A stretch of 64,000 nucleotides of DNA, taken from positions 1,674,001 to 1,738,000 of the forward strand of contig CAVYNG010000002.1 in NCBI GenBank assembly GCA_963769905.1, in the 5' to 3' direction. This DNA comes from Bog-756 sp963769905 (GTDB lineage Bacteria; Actinomycetota; Acidimicrobiia; Acidimicrobiales; RAAP-2). Of this stretch, positions 41,851-51,799 are shown piece after piece. Numbering within the stretch: the stretch's first letter is position 1; every line of letters starts with the position of its first letter. The translations under genes and the position numbers were made by a program. A model generated the notes under the pieces. That model ran no database searches, was not told the origin of the DNA, and saw nothing but the letters and a program-made list of their open reading frames with translations.

Positions 41851-42777
41851 TCAGGTGTGACCGAGGGAGGCGATCACCGAGTCGCCGAACGTCTCGATGG
41901 CCTCGAGCTGTCCGTCGCGTGTCTCACCGGGGAGTGCCACGCTCACCCACCCGACCCCCAGATCCTCCAGCTCTCGGATCGAGCGCAGCACCGCGTCCGT
42001 GTCGACGCCCGCCGACCGGCCCATCGAGAGACCCTCGGGAATGAAGGCGACCGTGAGCGGCCGCGACCTCCCGATCGACCGAGCCAGACCGCGCGCGTAC
42101 TCGATCCCGTCGGCAAGGGCTTCGAGGCTCTCCATCGGCGCGGTGCGTGTGCGCGGAGCCATCCGCGACGGCAGCGGGAAAGGACACCACCCGTCGCCGA
42201 GCTCGACCGCTCGCCGGATCGCCCGGCGGCTGTTGCCACCGATCCACAGTGGCGGGTGCGGCCGTTGCCGCGGCATCGGCAACATGGTGTTGCCCCTCGC
42301 CCGGAACCCCGATGCCTCGAAGGTGACGCTCGCGCCCGACCATGCGAGCTGCATCGCGGCGATGGCCACGTCGGTGCGGTCGTTGCGATCGTCGAAGGGC
42401 GCGCCGAGCGCCTCGAACTCTGATTCGAGGTAACCGGTCCCGATGCCGAGGATGACCCGGCCACCGCTCAGGACGTCGAGAGAGGCCACTCCCTTGGCGG
42501 CCAAAAAAGGATTGCGGTACGCGACGATCAACAGGTTGGTGTGCAGCCGGATCGTGCGCGTCGCCGCCGCGGCGACCGCGAGGACCACCATCGGATCGAG
42601 CGAATGGTGACCTCCGCGTGCGAGCCACGCGTCGCCGGGGAAGGGGTGGTCCGTCGTGTACACCGCGGCAAACCCCGCGGCTTCCGCGGCGGCAGCCAGC
42701 TCACCGACCGCCCCGGGCGCGAGGAACTCCTCGGCGCGGTCGACCCGGTGGGTCGGGATGCCGTAAGAGACGAGCAC
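41851..42777 (-). CDS. LLM-class F420-dependent oxidoreductase
   Basis: A 308-residue luciferase-like protein. AAGFAAVYTTDHPFPGDAW, the LHTNLLIVAYRNPFLAAKG turn and LSGGRVILGIGTGYLESEFE are F420-type signatures. This protein is less similar to the one at 39603, so it is a separate subfamily. GTG start. It ends near a 120-bp gap before the peroxiredoxin. It lies 12 bases from the thioesterase and is probably cotranscribed with it. Confidence 0.9.
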   Translation of the reverse strand: MLVSYGIPTHRVDRAEEFLAPGAVGELAAAAEAAGFAAVYTTDHPFPGDAWLARGGHHSLDPMVVLAVAAAATRTIRLHTNLLIVAYRNPFLAAKGVASLDVLSGGRVILGIGTGYLESEFEALGAPFDDRNDRTDVAIAAMQLAWSGASVTFEASGFRARGNTMLPMPRQRPHPPLWIGGNSRRAIRRAVELGDGWCPFPLPSRMAPRTRTAPMESLEALADGIEYARGLARSIGRSRPLTVAFIPEGLSMGRSAGVDTDAVLRSIRELEDLGVGWVSVALPGETRDGQLEAIETFGDSVIASLGHT

Positions 42778-42789
42778 GTGCCGGCCTGC

Positions 42790-43230
42790 TCAGATGCGTC
42801 GGCCGAAGGCCGCGACCTTGGGCATCCACGGCGGCAGCCGTACCGGATGCCCGTCCCGGTCGATGGCCGCGTGGACGCTCGTCGCGGTCGCACGGATCTC
42901 TCCCTCGACGTCGATCAGGTACCCCACCTGGAAGGAGGTCCGGGTCAGCGCGCCGATGGTGATCCCGACTTCGACCGTCTCGCCGAAGCGGAGCGGGTGG
43001 CGGTAGGCGACGTACAGCTCGACGACGGTGAAGTCCACACCGGTGCCGCGTACGTCGACGTAGGGATGGCCCGCCGCGTCGAGGAACGCGGCGCGGGCCT
43101 CCTCGAGATAGGTCGCGTATACGCCGTGGTGCACCACCCCCATTGCGTCGGTTTCGGCGAAGCGGGTGCGCACCCGATGGACGAATTGACAAGCCGAGCG
43201 TTCATCCGGCGGAGTGAGCAAGAGGCGCAC
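42790..43230 (-). CDS. Acyl-CoA thioesterase (4-HBT hotdog fold)
   Basis: A 146-residue hotdog thioesterase. FAETDAMGVVHHGVYATYLE contains the catalytic Asp and the HH/HG turn of the 4-hydroxybenzoyl-CoA type, followed by ELYVAYRHPLRFGETVEVG and TSFQVGYLIDVEG. GTG at 43230 is preferred for the expected length. It hydrolyses acyl-CoA, or fits a YbgC/FadM-like role. Downstream LLM gene in the same direction. Confidence 0.9.
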   Translation of the reverse strand: MRLLLTPPDERSACQFVHRVRTRFAETDAMGVVHHGVYATYLEEARAAFLDAAGHPYVDVRGTGVDFTVVELYVAYRHPLRFGETVEVGITIGALTRTSFQVGYLIDVEGEIRATATSVHAAIDRDGHPVRLPPWMPKVAAFGRRI

Positions 43231-43240
43231 CGACGAAACG

Positions 43241-44191
43241 CTACTGCCGAGGCGTTCGCTCCTCTGGTTGGTTCCACTCGATCCACCCGGTCCCCACACG
43301 ACCGTCCGCGGTGGCGAACCGTGCGAACGCGCGCGGGAAGCGGCTCGTCCGGCCGTCGGGCGCGACCAGGAGCAGCGGCCCGAAGGCGACGGGCGTGATC
43401 TCGACGTCGAGACCCATGGGCTCCAGGTGGGCCTGCGCGCCGGTCGGCAGACCCGAAGGTCCGAGCTCCTCGCGGACGGTCGCCGCGCCGACCGGGCGCA
43501 GCTCGCGGCCCGGAACCTGGACATAGCCGAATCCGATCGGGTGACCGGGGATCCGGATGTCGGCCAGATGGAGTCGGGTCCCGTCGTCGAGGCGCGCTGC
43601 CGCCCAGCACCACCCGAACGCCCACCAGTCCCGCACCCCCCACGAGTGATCGCGCTGGCCGTGACCCCCGACGGTGAACGATTCGCCCCCGACTCCGAGC
43701 TCGCCGGTGACCGTGCAGGGAATCTCGTAGCGCGTGGTGGCCACGTAGTGGTACGGCGACCCGTCCGTCACCCACTCGAGATCGAATGCGACGGTGGTCG
43801 CCTCCCCGGCGTCCCCCCGGTAGACCGCGGCCGGTTCGCGGTGGACGGCGGCGGGAACCGTGCCGCGCACCGCGACGCGACGGAGCGGGGCCTCGACCAC
43901 GGAGGCAAGTTCGAAGCCCCGGTCGGTGAGCTCGAGACCGCTGCCCCCGCCGACCGGCAAGTCGTAGGCGATCGAGGCGACGACCCGGCGACCCGGCCCC
44001 ACCACCATCGCCGTCCACCAGGTCACGCCGAGGTTCGGATAGAGCCCGATCCGCACGTAGCCGGCCGCCGAACCGTCGTCCGCGACGAAGTCGAGGTAGT
44101 GCGACTCGTTCCAGAGCGGCTCCGTGTCGGGTCGGTGACGCTCCTCGTCGGCGGGATCGACGGCGTGCTCGGCGGGGTCGGTCAGCGACAT
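43241..44191 (-). CDS. Conserved DUF7064/7065-like protein (lipocalin-type)
   Basis: A 316-residue protein, with two beta-rich halves. The first (WNESHYLDFVADDGSAAGYV, IGLYPNLGVTWW) and the second (GGHGQRDHSWGVRDWWAFGW) have the pattern I associate with a lipid-binding AttH-like pair of domains in Actinobacteria. HGQRDHSWG is strikingly conserved in those proteins and may bind a polar headgroup or metal. No enzymatic function is known. It follows the lipoprotein hydrolase at a distance of one base, so the pair is an operon. Confidence 0.7.
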   Translation of the reverse strand: MSLTDPAEHAVDPADEERHRPDTEPLWNESHYLDFVADDGSAAGYVRIGLYPNLGVTWWTAMVVGPGRRVVASIAYDLPVGGGSGLELTDRGFELASVVEAPLRRVAVRGTVPAAVHREPAAVYRGDAGEATTVAFDLEWVTDGSPYHYVATTRYEIPCTVTGELGVGGESFTVGGHGQRDHSWGVRDWWAFGWCWAAARLDDGTRLHLADIRIPGHPIGFGYVQVPGRELRPVGAATVREELGPSGLPTGAQAHLEPMGLDVEITPVAFGPLLLVAPDGRTSRFPRAFARFATADGRVGTGWIEWNQPEERTPRQ

Positions 44192-44192
44192 C

Positions 44193-45350
44193 TCAGGAGC
44201 CGGTCGAGACCTGGGTGTGGACGCCGGGGTAGGCGGTCGCGAGCGCGGGACCGAGCCCGGCGACGCTCGGGGCTTCGCCGACGTCGAAGCGGAGCTGTGC
44301 GGTGACCACCTGGTCGATGAGCGGCCACGCGGTCGGGGGGTACTGGTCGGGCCGCGAGCATCCGTCGGTCGCCAGCTGGAGGAGGCCCGGCGGCACCGGG
44401 AGGTGCAGCTCCTTCACCGCCGTCACCACTCCTCCGTGGGCGTGGTTGACGGTGCAGACATCGTCGAAGACGTTGTGGCCGTACCCGTCGACCACGACGA
44501 GCGCCTTGTGCCCGGCCACCGAGCGATAGAAGGTCCGCACGGTCGCGGTGGGGACGGTCTTGTCACGACTGCCCGAGACCATGAGGGACGGGACGGGGAT
44601 CGAGGGAAGCCGTGCAGGAACACCAGCGAGCGCGATCCAGCCGCGGACCGCTGGGTCCGCGGCGGCGACCTGCACGGCGGTCCCGCCGCCGGCGGAGTGC
44701 CCGAGCGTCGCGACCTCCGAGTCCTTCACATGGCCGGCGAGGAGCGCCGAAGGGGTGCTTCCGAGCTGGTCGACATAGCTGAGCGCGGCGAGCTGTTCGG
44801 GGACGTCGTCCGGCGTCGCGACGCTGCCGCCTCCTCCGATCACTGCGCCGAGGTCGCGGTCGAGCTGATCGGGCGCGACGACGATGAAGCCCCATGTCGC
44901 CAGGTGTGCGGTGAGGAACGTGGACTGCTCGGGGTAGCCGCCGTAGCCGTGGCTGAAGAGGACGACCGGGTACGTTCCCGACGCGACCGGCACGTTCTCG
45001 TAGGCGTCCTCGGGGACGCCGTCCGGGAAGGACGACGGGATGATCTTCGAGATGGCGGCCGGAACCCAGGCCCGCAAGTGGTACGTGTAGCGCTGGCGGC
45101 CCGCCACGCTCGACTTCGTGGCCGGGTACCAGACGACCACCGGGTCGCCGCCGACCACGTAGTGGACGGTCCCCGCCGCATACGGACCGCTCGCCGCGAA
45201 TTCGCTCGAGGGGTCGGTTCCGGTGCTTCCGGTCGCCGAGGGTCCGCACGCGGCCGAGACGAGCACCAGCAGTGCCACCGCGACGAGCGGCAGGACTCGG
45301 CCGGCTCCGGCGCGCGGCCACGACGGTGGTTCCGATGCAGGTTCCCCCAT
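44193..45350 (-). CDS. Secreted alpha/beta-hydrolase lipoprotein (PAF-AH/cutinase-like)
   Basis: A 385-residue protein. Residues 1-35 are a lipoprotein signal ending VLVSAACGPS, with a consensus lipobox Cys at about 35. The hydrolase has the motif VLFSHGYGG (oxyanion region), nucleophile elbow LGHSAGGGT, an acidic residue in VSGSRDKTVPT, and the late YGHNVFDD His. It resembles the chlorophyllase/PAF-acetylhydrolase/polyester hydrolase group. Membrane-anchored outside the cell, it probably hydrolyses an ester. Coupled to the DUF7064/7065-like gene downstream. Confidence 0.87.
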   Translation of the reverse strand: MGEPASEPPSWPRAGAGRVLPLVAVALLVLVSAACGPSATGSTGTDPSSEFAASGPYAAGTVHYVVGGDPVVVWYPATKSSVAGRQRYTYHLRAWVPAAISKIIPSSFPDGVPEDAYENVPVASGTYPVVLFSHGYGGYPEQSTFLTAHLATWGFIVVAPDQLDRDLGAVIGGGGSVATPDDVPEQLAALSYVDQLGSTPSALLAGHVKDSEVATLGHSAGGGTAVQVAAADPAVRGWIALAGVPARLPSIPVPSLMVSGSRDKTVPTATVRTFYRSVAGHKALVVVDGYGHNVFDDVCTVNHAHGGVVTAVKELHLPVPPGLLQLATDGCSRPDQYPPTAWPLIDQVVTAQLRFDVGEAPSVAGLGPALATAYPGVHTQVSTGS

Positions 45351-45482
45351 GGGCTGTGGGTGACCGTAGCAGGGGCGCTCGCCCGGACCGGGTGGCCAGA
45401 CGCCCCGTCGGTGACGCGCACCTCGCTCCCCGGGCGACAGCTATGGTTCCGCAGCGAACCACGGGCGGCAAGGCGGTGCGGT

Positions 45483-47261
45483 ATGAGGAGTCTCCTCCGA
45501 ACAGCGACGATCGCCACACTGACCGCAGCCGGTCTGTCGGTCGTCCCCGTGCTGGCGTCGAGCCCGGCGCAGGCGGGGTCGTACCCCTCGGTCTCCGTCC
45601 AAGCCTCGCCCGCGCCGGCCTTCGACGGCGACGCGCCCGACCCCGACATCGTCCTCGACGGATCCACCTACTACGCGTTCACCACCGGGACGGCGCTCGG
45701 CAACCACCTGCAGGCTCTCATCGACACCTCGGGCTCGCCGCTCGGGGGCTGGCGCTCCTACACCGGACTCCCGTTCGGCTCGACCGCGCTGCCGGCCGTC
45801 CCCTCGTGGGAGCAGGTGGACACGCAGACCTCACCGGGTGTCTTCTTCTGGCACGGTCAGTGGATCATGTTCTACGACGCGGCGACCTCGGGTCACGGCG
45901 GCGACACCGGGTTCAATTGCCTGTCGGTCGCGACCGCGACCTCGCTCTCTCCCGCCCCGGTCTTCGTCGACCATTCCTCGGGGCCGCTCGTCTGCCAGTC
46001 GGGGCTCGGGGGCGCCATCGACCCGAGTCCGTTCGTCGACCCCCAGACCGGCGTCCCCTACCTGGTCTGGAAGTCGAACGACGGGGGTTCCCTCGAGCCG
46101 GCGCGCATCTGGTCGCAACGGCTGAGCGCGAACGGCACGAGCCTCGTCGGCTCACCGACCCAGCTGATGTTCCAGGACACCCTGGACTACCCGTGGGAGA
46201 CGACCATCGAGAACCCCAACCTGGTCGAGGTCGGGGGGACCTATTTCCTCCTCTTCTCGACGGGCATCTGGGACACGCCCTCGTACTCGGAGACGTTCGC
46301 GACCTGCAACGGCCCGCTCGGCCCGTGCAACCAGCCGGCGACCGGACCGTTCCTCCAGAGCTACGGGGACGCAGCCGGACCGGGAGGAGGCTCGTTCTTC
46401 CAGACCGCGTCCGGTAATTGGATGCTCGCCTATGCGGCCTGGCAGCCCAGCTGTACCAACTACTCGTGCGGCGGCGCTCGCCGTCTCTTCGTGGCGCCGG
46501 CGACCTTCTCCAACTCGTCGCTGCCGACCCCGGTCACCGGCATCGCGTCGGCGCCCTCGGTAAGCGGCTACTGGCTCACCGACGCCTGGGGGGGTGTCTC
46601 CCCCCACGGGGCGGCCGCCGATTACGGATCGATGTATGGGCATCCGCTCAACGCGCCGGTCGAGCACATCGTCGCGACACCCGACGGCAGGGGTTACTGG
46701 CTGGTGGCCGCCGACGGCGGCACCTTCGCCTTCGGCGACGCCGGCTTCTACGGGTCGATGGGGGGTCAGCCGCTCAACGCGCCGGTGGTCGACATCACAC
46801 CGACCCCCGATGGACGGGGCTACTGGCTGGTGGCTTCCGACGGCGGGGTGTTCGCGTTCGGGGATGCCGCATTCCACGGGTCGATGGGCGGTCAGCACCT
46901 CAATCGGCCGGTGGTGGGGGCCAGCTCCGACGGCGCGACCGGTGGCTATTGGCTGGTCGCCGCCGACGGCGGGATCTTCGCCTTCGGCGCGCCGTTCTAC
47001 GGCTCGACCGGCAGCATCCTGCTCAACCAACCGGTCAACGGCATGGCACCGACTGCAGACGGCTCGGGGTATTGGTTCGTCGCTGCCGACGGCGGGATCT
47101 TCGCGTTCGGGGATGCGCCGTTCCGGGGTTCGATGGGGGGCCAACCGCTCAACGCGCCGGTGGTCGGGATGGCCGCGGACACCTCGACGGACGGTTACTG
47201 GCTGGTGGCCGCCGACGGCGGCATCTTCGCCTTCGGGGCGCCGTTCCTCGGCGCGGACTGA
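45483..47261 (+). CDS. Secreted GH43-like protein fused to 42-residue repeats
   Basis: A 592-residue exported protein. Residues 1-31 are a Sec signal ending ASSPAQA. Residues 40-340 resemble a five-bladed GH43 glycosidase: DAPDPDIVLDGSTYYAF with the catalytic-base Asp, then AIDPSPFVDPQTGVPYLVW, and IENPNLVEVGGTYFLLFS with the acid Glu. The C-terminal 240 residues contain about six repeats such as TPDGRGYWLVAADGGTFAFG. Probably an extracellular arabinan- or xylan-active enzyme attached to a repeat module shared with the proteins at 17282 and 58897. ATG at 45483. Confidence 0.85.
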   Translation: MRSLLRTATIATLTAAGLSVVPVLASSPAQAGSYPSVSVQASPAPAFDGDAPDPDIVLDGSTYYAFTTGTALGNHLQALIDTSGSPLGGWRSYTGLPFGSTALPAVPSWEQVDTQTSPGVFFWHGQWIMFYDAATSGHGGDTGFNCLSVATATSLSPAPVFVDHSSGPLVCQSGLGGAIDPSPFVDPQTGVPYLVWKSNDGGSLEPARIWSQRLSANGTSLVGSPTQLMFQDTLDYPWETTIENPNLVEVGGTYFLLFSTGIWDTPSYSETFATCNGPLGPCNQPATGPFLQSYGDAAGPGGGSFFQTASGNWMLAYAAWQPSCTNYSCGGARRLFVAPATFSNSSLPTPVTGIASAPSVSGYWLTDAWGGVSPHGAAADYGSMYGHPLNAPVEHIVATPDGRGYWLVAADGGTFAFGDAGFYGSMGGQPLNAPVVDITPTPDGRGYWLVASDGGVFAFGDAAFHGSMGGQHLNRPVVGASSDGATGGYWLVAADGGIFAFGAPFYGSTGSILLNQPVNGMAPTADGSGYWFVAADGGIFAFGDAPFRGSMGGQPLNAPVVGMAADTSTDGYWLVAADGGIFAFGAPFLGAD

Positions 47262-47289
47262 GCGCCCGCGCCGGAGCGCCCCGAGCCGC

Positions 47290-50200
47290 TCACGGGGTGA
47301 ACCATCCCCCGACGTCGACGATCACGTCGACCGAGCCGCCCACGTTGAAGACTCCGAGGCCGCCCGAGGAAGAGAGCTTGGCGACGACCAGGTTGGGCAC
47401 GGTCTGCCCGACGGCGAAGTTGAGATCCGAGGCGACCGGCCTCGTCGTGCCCGCGGGCCAGACGGTGAGATAGCTGGTCGAGGTGGCCCCGGTTGCGGTC
47501 ACGTTGGCCACGACCGCCGCAGCACCGGCCGGCACCCCGCCCTTACCGGTCACCTGGACGGTGAGCGTCGACCCCGAGCCGAGGGTCTTGCCGACGCACG
47601 GTGTCGCGTTCCCCGTTCGTGTGTCACAGATCCGAGCCGGTGAGAGCGGCGCGAAGTAGCCCGAGGTTGTGCCCGAGTAGTAGCCGGTCACGTCCACGAT
47701 CACATCGGTCGAGCCGGCGGCGTTGAAGATGGAAAGCGCGCCCGAGGACAACAGCGGGACGATCACCCGGTTGGGGACGGTCTGCTTTGCAGTGAAGTTG
47801 AGGTTGGAGGCGAGCGGCCGGGGAGAGCCTTCCGGATATGCAGTCAGGTAGCTGGTCGCGGTCGGGTTGGTGACCGTCACGTTGGCGACGACCGCGGTGG
47901 CACCCGGGGGCACTCCGCCGACGCCGGTGACCTGGAGAGTGACGACCGAGCCCGGGCCGACCGTCTTGCCGGCGCACTGGGTCGAGTTGCCGCTCCGGGT
48001 GTCACAGATGCGGGCCGGTGAGAGCGAGGTGAAGCCCTGGCCGGGGCCCGGTCCGTAGTAGCCGGTCACGTCCACGATCACGTCGGTCGAGCCGGCCGCG
48101 TTGAACAGGTCGAGCACTCCCGACGCAGAAAGCGGCACGGTGACGAGGTTCGGGACGGTCTGTCCCGCCGCGAAGTTGAGATTGGAGGCGACCGGTCTCG
48201 TCGTGCCCGCGGGGTACACGGTCAGGTAGCTGGTCGCGGTCGGGTTGGTGACGGTCACGTTCGCGACGACCGCAGTCGCACCCGAGGGCACCTCACCCTT
48301 TCCGGTTACCTGGACGGCCAAGGTCGAACCGGCATGGAGGGTCTTGCCGGCGCACTGGGTCGAGTTGCCGGTCCGGGTATCACAGATCCGGGCCGGCGCG
48401 ACCGGGAAGAAGGGCGCGGGCATGCGCTCTGCGAGCGCAGAGGACGGGCCGGTGCCCACCGCGTTGGCAGCCGACACGGAGAAGGAATAGGCGTGACCCG
48501 GCGTGAGGCCGGTCAGCGGGGTGCCGGTCGGAGGAGGGCTGCCCGGGACGGTGACCGGTGGAAGGGTGCTCGACGTGGTGGTATCGGTGATCGCCACCGT
48601 GTAGGAGGTGATCGGGCTCCCCCCGTTGCCGGGCGCCGACCACGAGAGGTTGGCCTGGCCGATACCGAGGCTGGCAGTGAGGTTGGTCGGAGCGCCGGGA
48701 AGGTTGGACACCGTCGTCCAGGTGTCGGCGAGGGCGCTCCCGTTGACGTCGAGGCCGCCGAAGAGCACGAGCTGGCTGCTCGTCGGGTCGAAGGCGATGT
48801 TGGCGTCCGAGCGCGCCGAGGGGAGAGGGGTGGTGGTCTCTGGGCTCCAACCTGCCGCGCTGTAGGTCCACTCGTCGCCGAAGGTGTCGAAGTTGTTGTC
48901 GAGTCCGCCGAAGAGCAGAACCTCGCTCGTCACCGGGTCGTAGGCCATCTGGGTGTAGGCGCGTGCGGTCGGCGCGCTCGCCGTCTTGACCGCGGACCAG
49001 GTGGCGCCGGTGAGCACCCAGGTGTCCCCGAGTGTGTTCCCGTTGACGTCGAGTCCGCCGTAGAGGACGACCTGGTTGGTCGCGGTGTCGTACGCGATGG
49101 CCCCGTCGGATCTGGCGGGTGGTGACGCGGCGGTCCAGGTGGTGCCCGCCCCGGACCAGAGGTCCCCCAACGTGTTGGCGTTGGTGTCAAGCCGCCGAAG
49201 AGGAGGAGCCGGCTCGTCTGTGTGTCGTAGACCATGGTCGCGTCCGAGCGCGCCGTGGGGAGGGCGGTGGTGCTCTGCCCGGTCCAGCCGGCCGCGGCGT
49301 AGGTCCACTCGTCGCCCAAGGTGGTCGAGTTGGCGGCGATACCCCCGAAGAGGACGAGCTGGTTGGTCGCGGTGTCGTAGGCCATCTGGGCGAAGCTCCG
49401 GCCCGGCGGGGTCGGCGTCGAGAGGGACTGGGTCCACTTGGTCCCGTTGAAGGTCCAGGTGTCAGAGAGGGTGGCGTAGGTGTCGGCGAGGCCCCCGAAG
49501 AGAACCACCTGGCCCGTCGCGGGGTCGTAGGCCATGGCCGAGTCCGTGCGCGCCGAGGGCTTGGCGTTCGTGATCACCTTGACCCAGGTGGTGCCGTTGT
49601 AGGTCCAGGTGTCCTGGAGGACGTTGCCGCCGGTGTCGACCCCGCCGAAGAGGACCAGCTGGCCGATGGCCGCGTCGTAGGTGAGCGGGGCGTCCGAGCG
49701 CCCCGAGGGTGTGAACGCAGGGCTCTGCAGGGTCCAGCTGGTGCCGTTGAAGGTCCAGGTGTCCCCGAGAGCGGTGACGCCGTCGGCGGCCAATCCGCCG
49801 AAGAGGACCACCTTCCCGATGGCCGGGTCGTAGGCCATCGAGGCGTAGCTCCGCCCGGGTGGCGAGGGGGTGGTGATCTCGCTCCAGCTGCCGTTGTAGA
49901 CCCAGGTGTCCGAGAGGGTGTTGGAGTTGACGTCGAGTCCCGAGAAGACGACCAGCTGGCCGGTCGCCTGGTCGTAGGCGGCGGCGTAGTCGCTCCTCGC
50001 CGGGGGGCTCATCGCCACCCAGTTGGTGCCGTTGAAGGCCCAGAGATCCGAGAGGGTGTTCGAGAAGTCGTCCGAGACCGCCGAAGAGGACGAGCGCGGA
50101 GAGGGTGGGGTCGTAGGTGAGCTGGGCGTCCGATCGCGGGCCGGGCGAGGCAGCCGGGCTCAGCGCGCTCCAGGTCGTGCCGGTGAAGACCCAGGTGTCA

Positions 50201-51472
50201 CCGAGCACGGTGGCGCCGTCGGCGGCCAACCCCCCGAAGAGGACGAGCTGGCCCGAGGCTTGGTCGTAGGCCATCGAGGCGTAGCTCCGCCCCGGCGGTG
50301 ACACGGTCGGGACCTGTTGGACCCAGGTGGTCCCGTTGGTCGAGGTCCAGGTGTCGGCGAGGGTGTGGTTCGCACCGTCGAGGCCGCCGAAGAGGACCAG
50401 TTCCCCGAGTGCGGAGTCGTAGGCCATCGCCGAGTCCGAGCGGGACGGCGGGGAAGCCGGCACCCAGTTGGTGCCGTTGGAGAGCCAGGTGTCCCCCAAG
50501 GTGTTCGAGTTGGGGTCGAGTCCGCCGAAGAGGACGAGCTCGTGGGTCGCTGCGTCGTAGTCCATGGCGGCCAACCAGCGTCCGGGGGGACTCTGCGAAG
50601 GGCTGAGGGCGCTCCAGGTCGTGCCGTTGAAGGTCCAGGTGTCCGCCAAGGTGGTGCTCGAGGCACCGAAGCCGCCGAAGAGGACCAGGCTGCTCGTCGC
50701 GGTGTCGTAGGCCATCGAGGCCGACCAGCGTCCCGGCGGGGAGCTCGAGGGGCTGAGGGCGGTCCAGGTCGTGCCGTTGAAGCTCCAGGTGTCGTTGAGC
50801 GCTGTGCCGCCGCTGGCCTCACCGCCGAAGAGGACCAGGTTGCTCGTCGCGGTGTCGTAGGCCATGGAGGCCCCCGAGCGCGCCGGCGGCGAGCTCGTCG
50901 GTGAGAGCGCGCTCCAGGTGGTGCCGTTGAAGGCCCACGTGTCGTTCAGTGCGCCACCGCCGCTGGCCGCGCCGCCGAAGAGAACGAGCTCGGAGAGCGC
51001 GAGGTCGTAGGCCATGGAGGCGTACGCCCGCGGGAGGGCTCGTCGCTGGGCTGAGTTGGCTCCAGGTCGTCCCGTCGTAGGTCCAGGTGTCGGAGAGCGT
51101 GGTGTTACCCGCACCTAGCCCGCCGAAGAGGACCACTCGCCCGAGGCTCGGGTCATAGGCCATCGCCTCGTCGCTCCGAGCCGAAGGACTCGAGCTCGGG
51201 GCGGCCTCGGTCCAGGTGGTGCCGTTGGTCGTCCAGGTGTCCGAGAGGAGGGACGCGTCGGTGTCCGCGCCGCCGAAGAGGACCATCTGTCCGATGCCGG
51301 AGTCGTAGGCCATCGCGGCGTCGCTCCGCGCGGTCGGGGTGAGCGGTGCCCACCCTGGCTGCGCGGTCGCCGCCCTTGCCGGCGTCACCCCCACCAACAG
51401 CGCGGCAACCAGCGCGCCGACCGCGACGAGAGCAGACACGGCCCGCCTGTTCGACCTCAGTTCGACCCGCAC
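47290..51472 (-). pseudogene. Large secreted kelch-repeat protein, three frame changes
   Basis: Four open segments on the minus strand join into one protein: a signal peptide (ALVAALLVGVTPARA), then about 18 kelch-like repeats of roughly 66 residues with the core VLFGGLDxNxxTLGDTWxFN, an FN3 domain (LPGAPTNLTASLGIGQANLS), and three 120-residue ARICDTRTGNSTQCAGKTL modules near the C-terminus. The frame changes lie near 51028, 50072 and 49190, each within repeats. If real, the gene is dead; in a GC-rich repeat gene, base-call or assembly errors are equally possible. It would be a surface or extracellular carbohydrate-binding protein. Confidence 0.75.
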
Positions 51473-51799
51473 CTGCCTGTCGAGCCCCCCTACGAGCCTT
51501 CACCAGCCGCGGAGAAGCCTCTCATGGTTGACCTCCTCTCGTCATGGCAGCCCGCACAAATCGGCCGGTCACGCCTCGGAACGCCACTCCACGCGTCGGT
51601 AGAAATGCAGCGGGTAGCGTTGGGGCAGGCGGACGTTACGGTCGAGCGCAGCAACGCCCGCCCTAACCTGGACCCCGAGTAGAGCCCTCGCGCAGGAGGC
51701 ACACGTGGCGGTGGCCGTCGACGGCGTACATCGAGCAGCTGGACGCCGCCCGGCGCGCGGTCGGCGCAATGGCGGCTCCCCAGTCGCGCCGTCATCCTG
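51473..51799. other. Non-coding stretch between kelch gene and DMT permease
   Basis: 327 bases. One minus-strand frame ending at 51569 reads YPLHFYRRVEWRSEA, which looks protein-like, but it has no credible start or further homology. Otherwise nothing was found. Confidence 0.35.

Noticed and set aside
44217..45482. Extension of the GH43-like protein upstream of 45483
   Set aside because: The frame overlaps the lipoprotein hydrolase and precedes a clear signal peptide at 45483.
51569..51769. Small gene ending YPLHFYRRVEWRSEA
   Set aside because: The end looks protein-like, but there is no start, RBS or further homology; it may be a scrap of an old gene.
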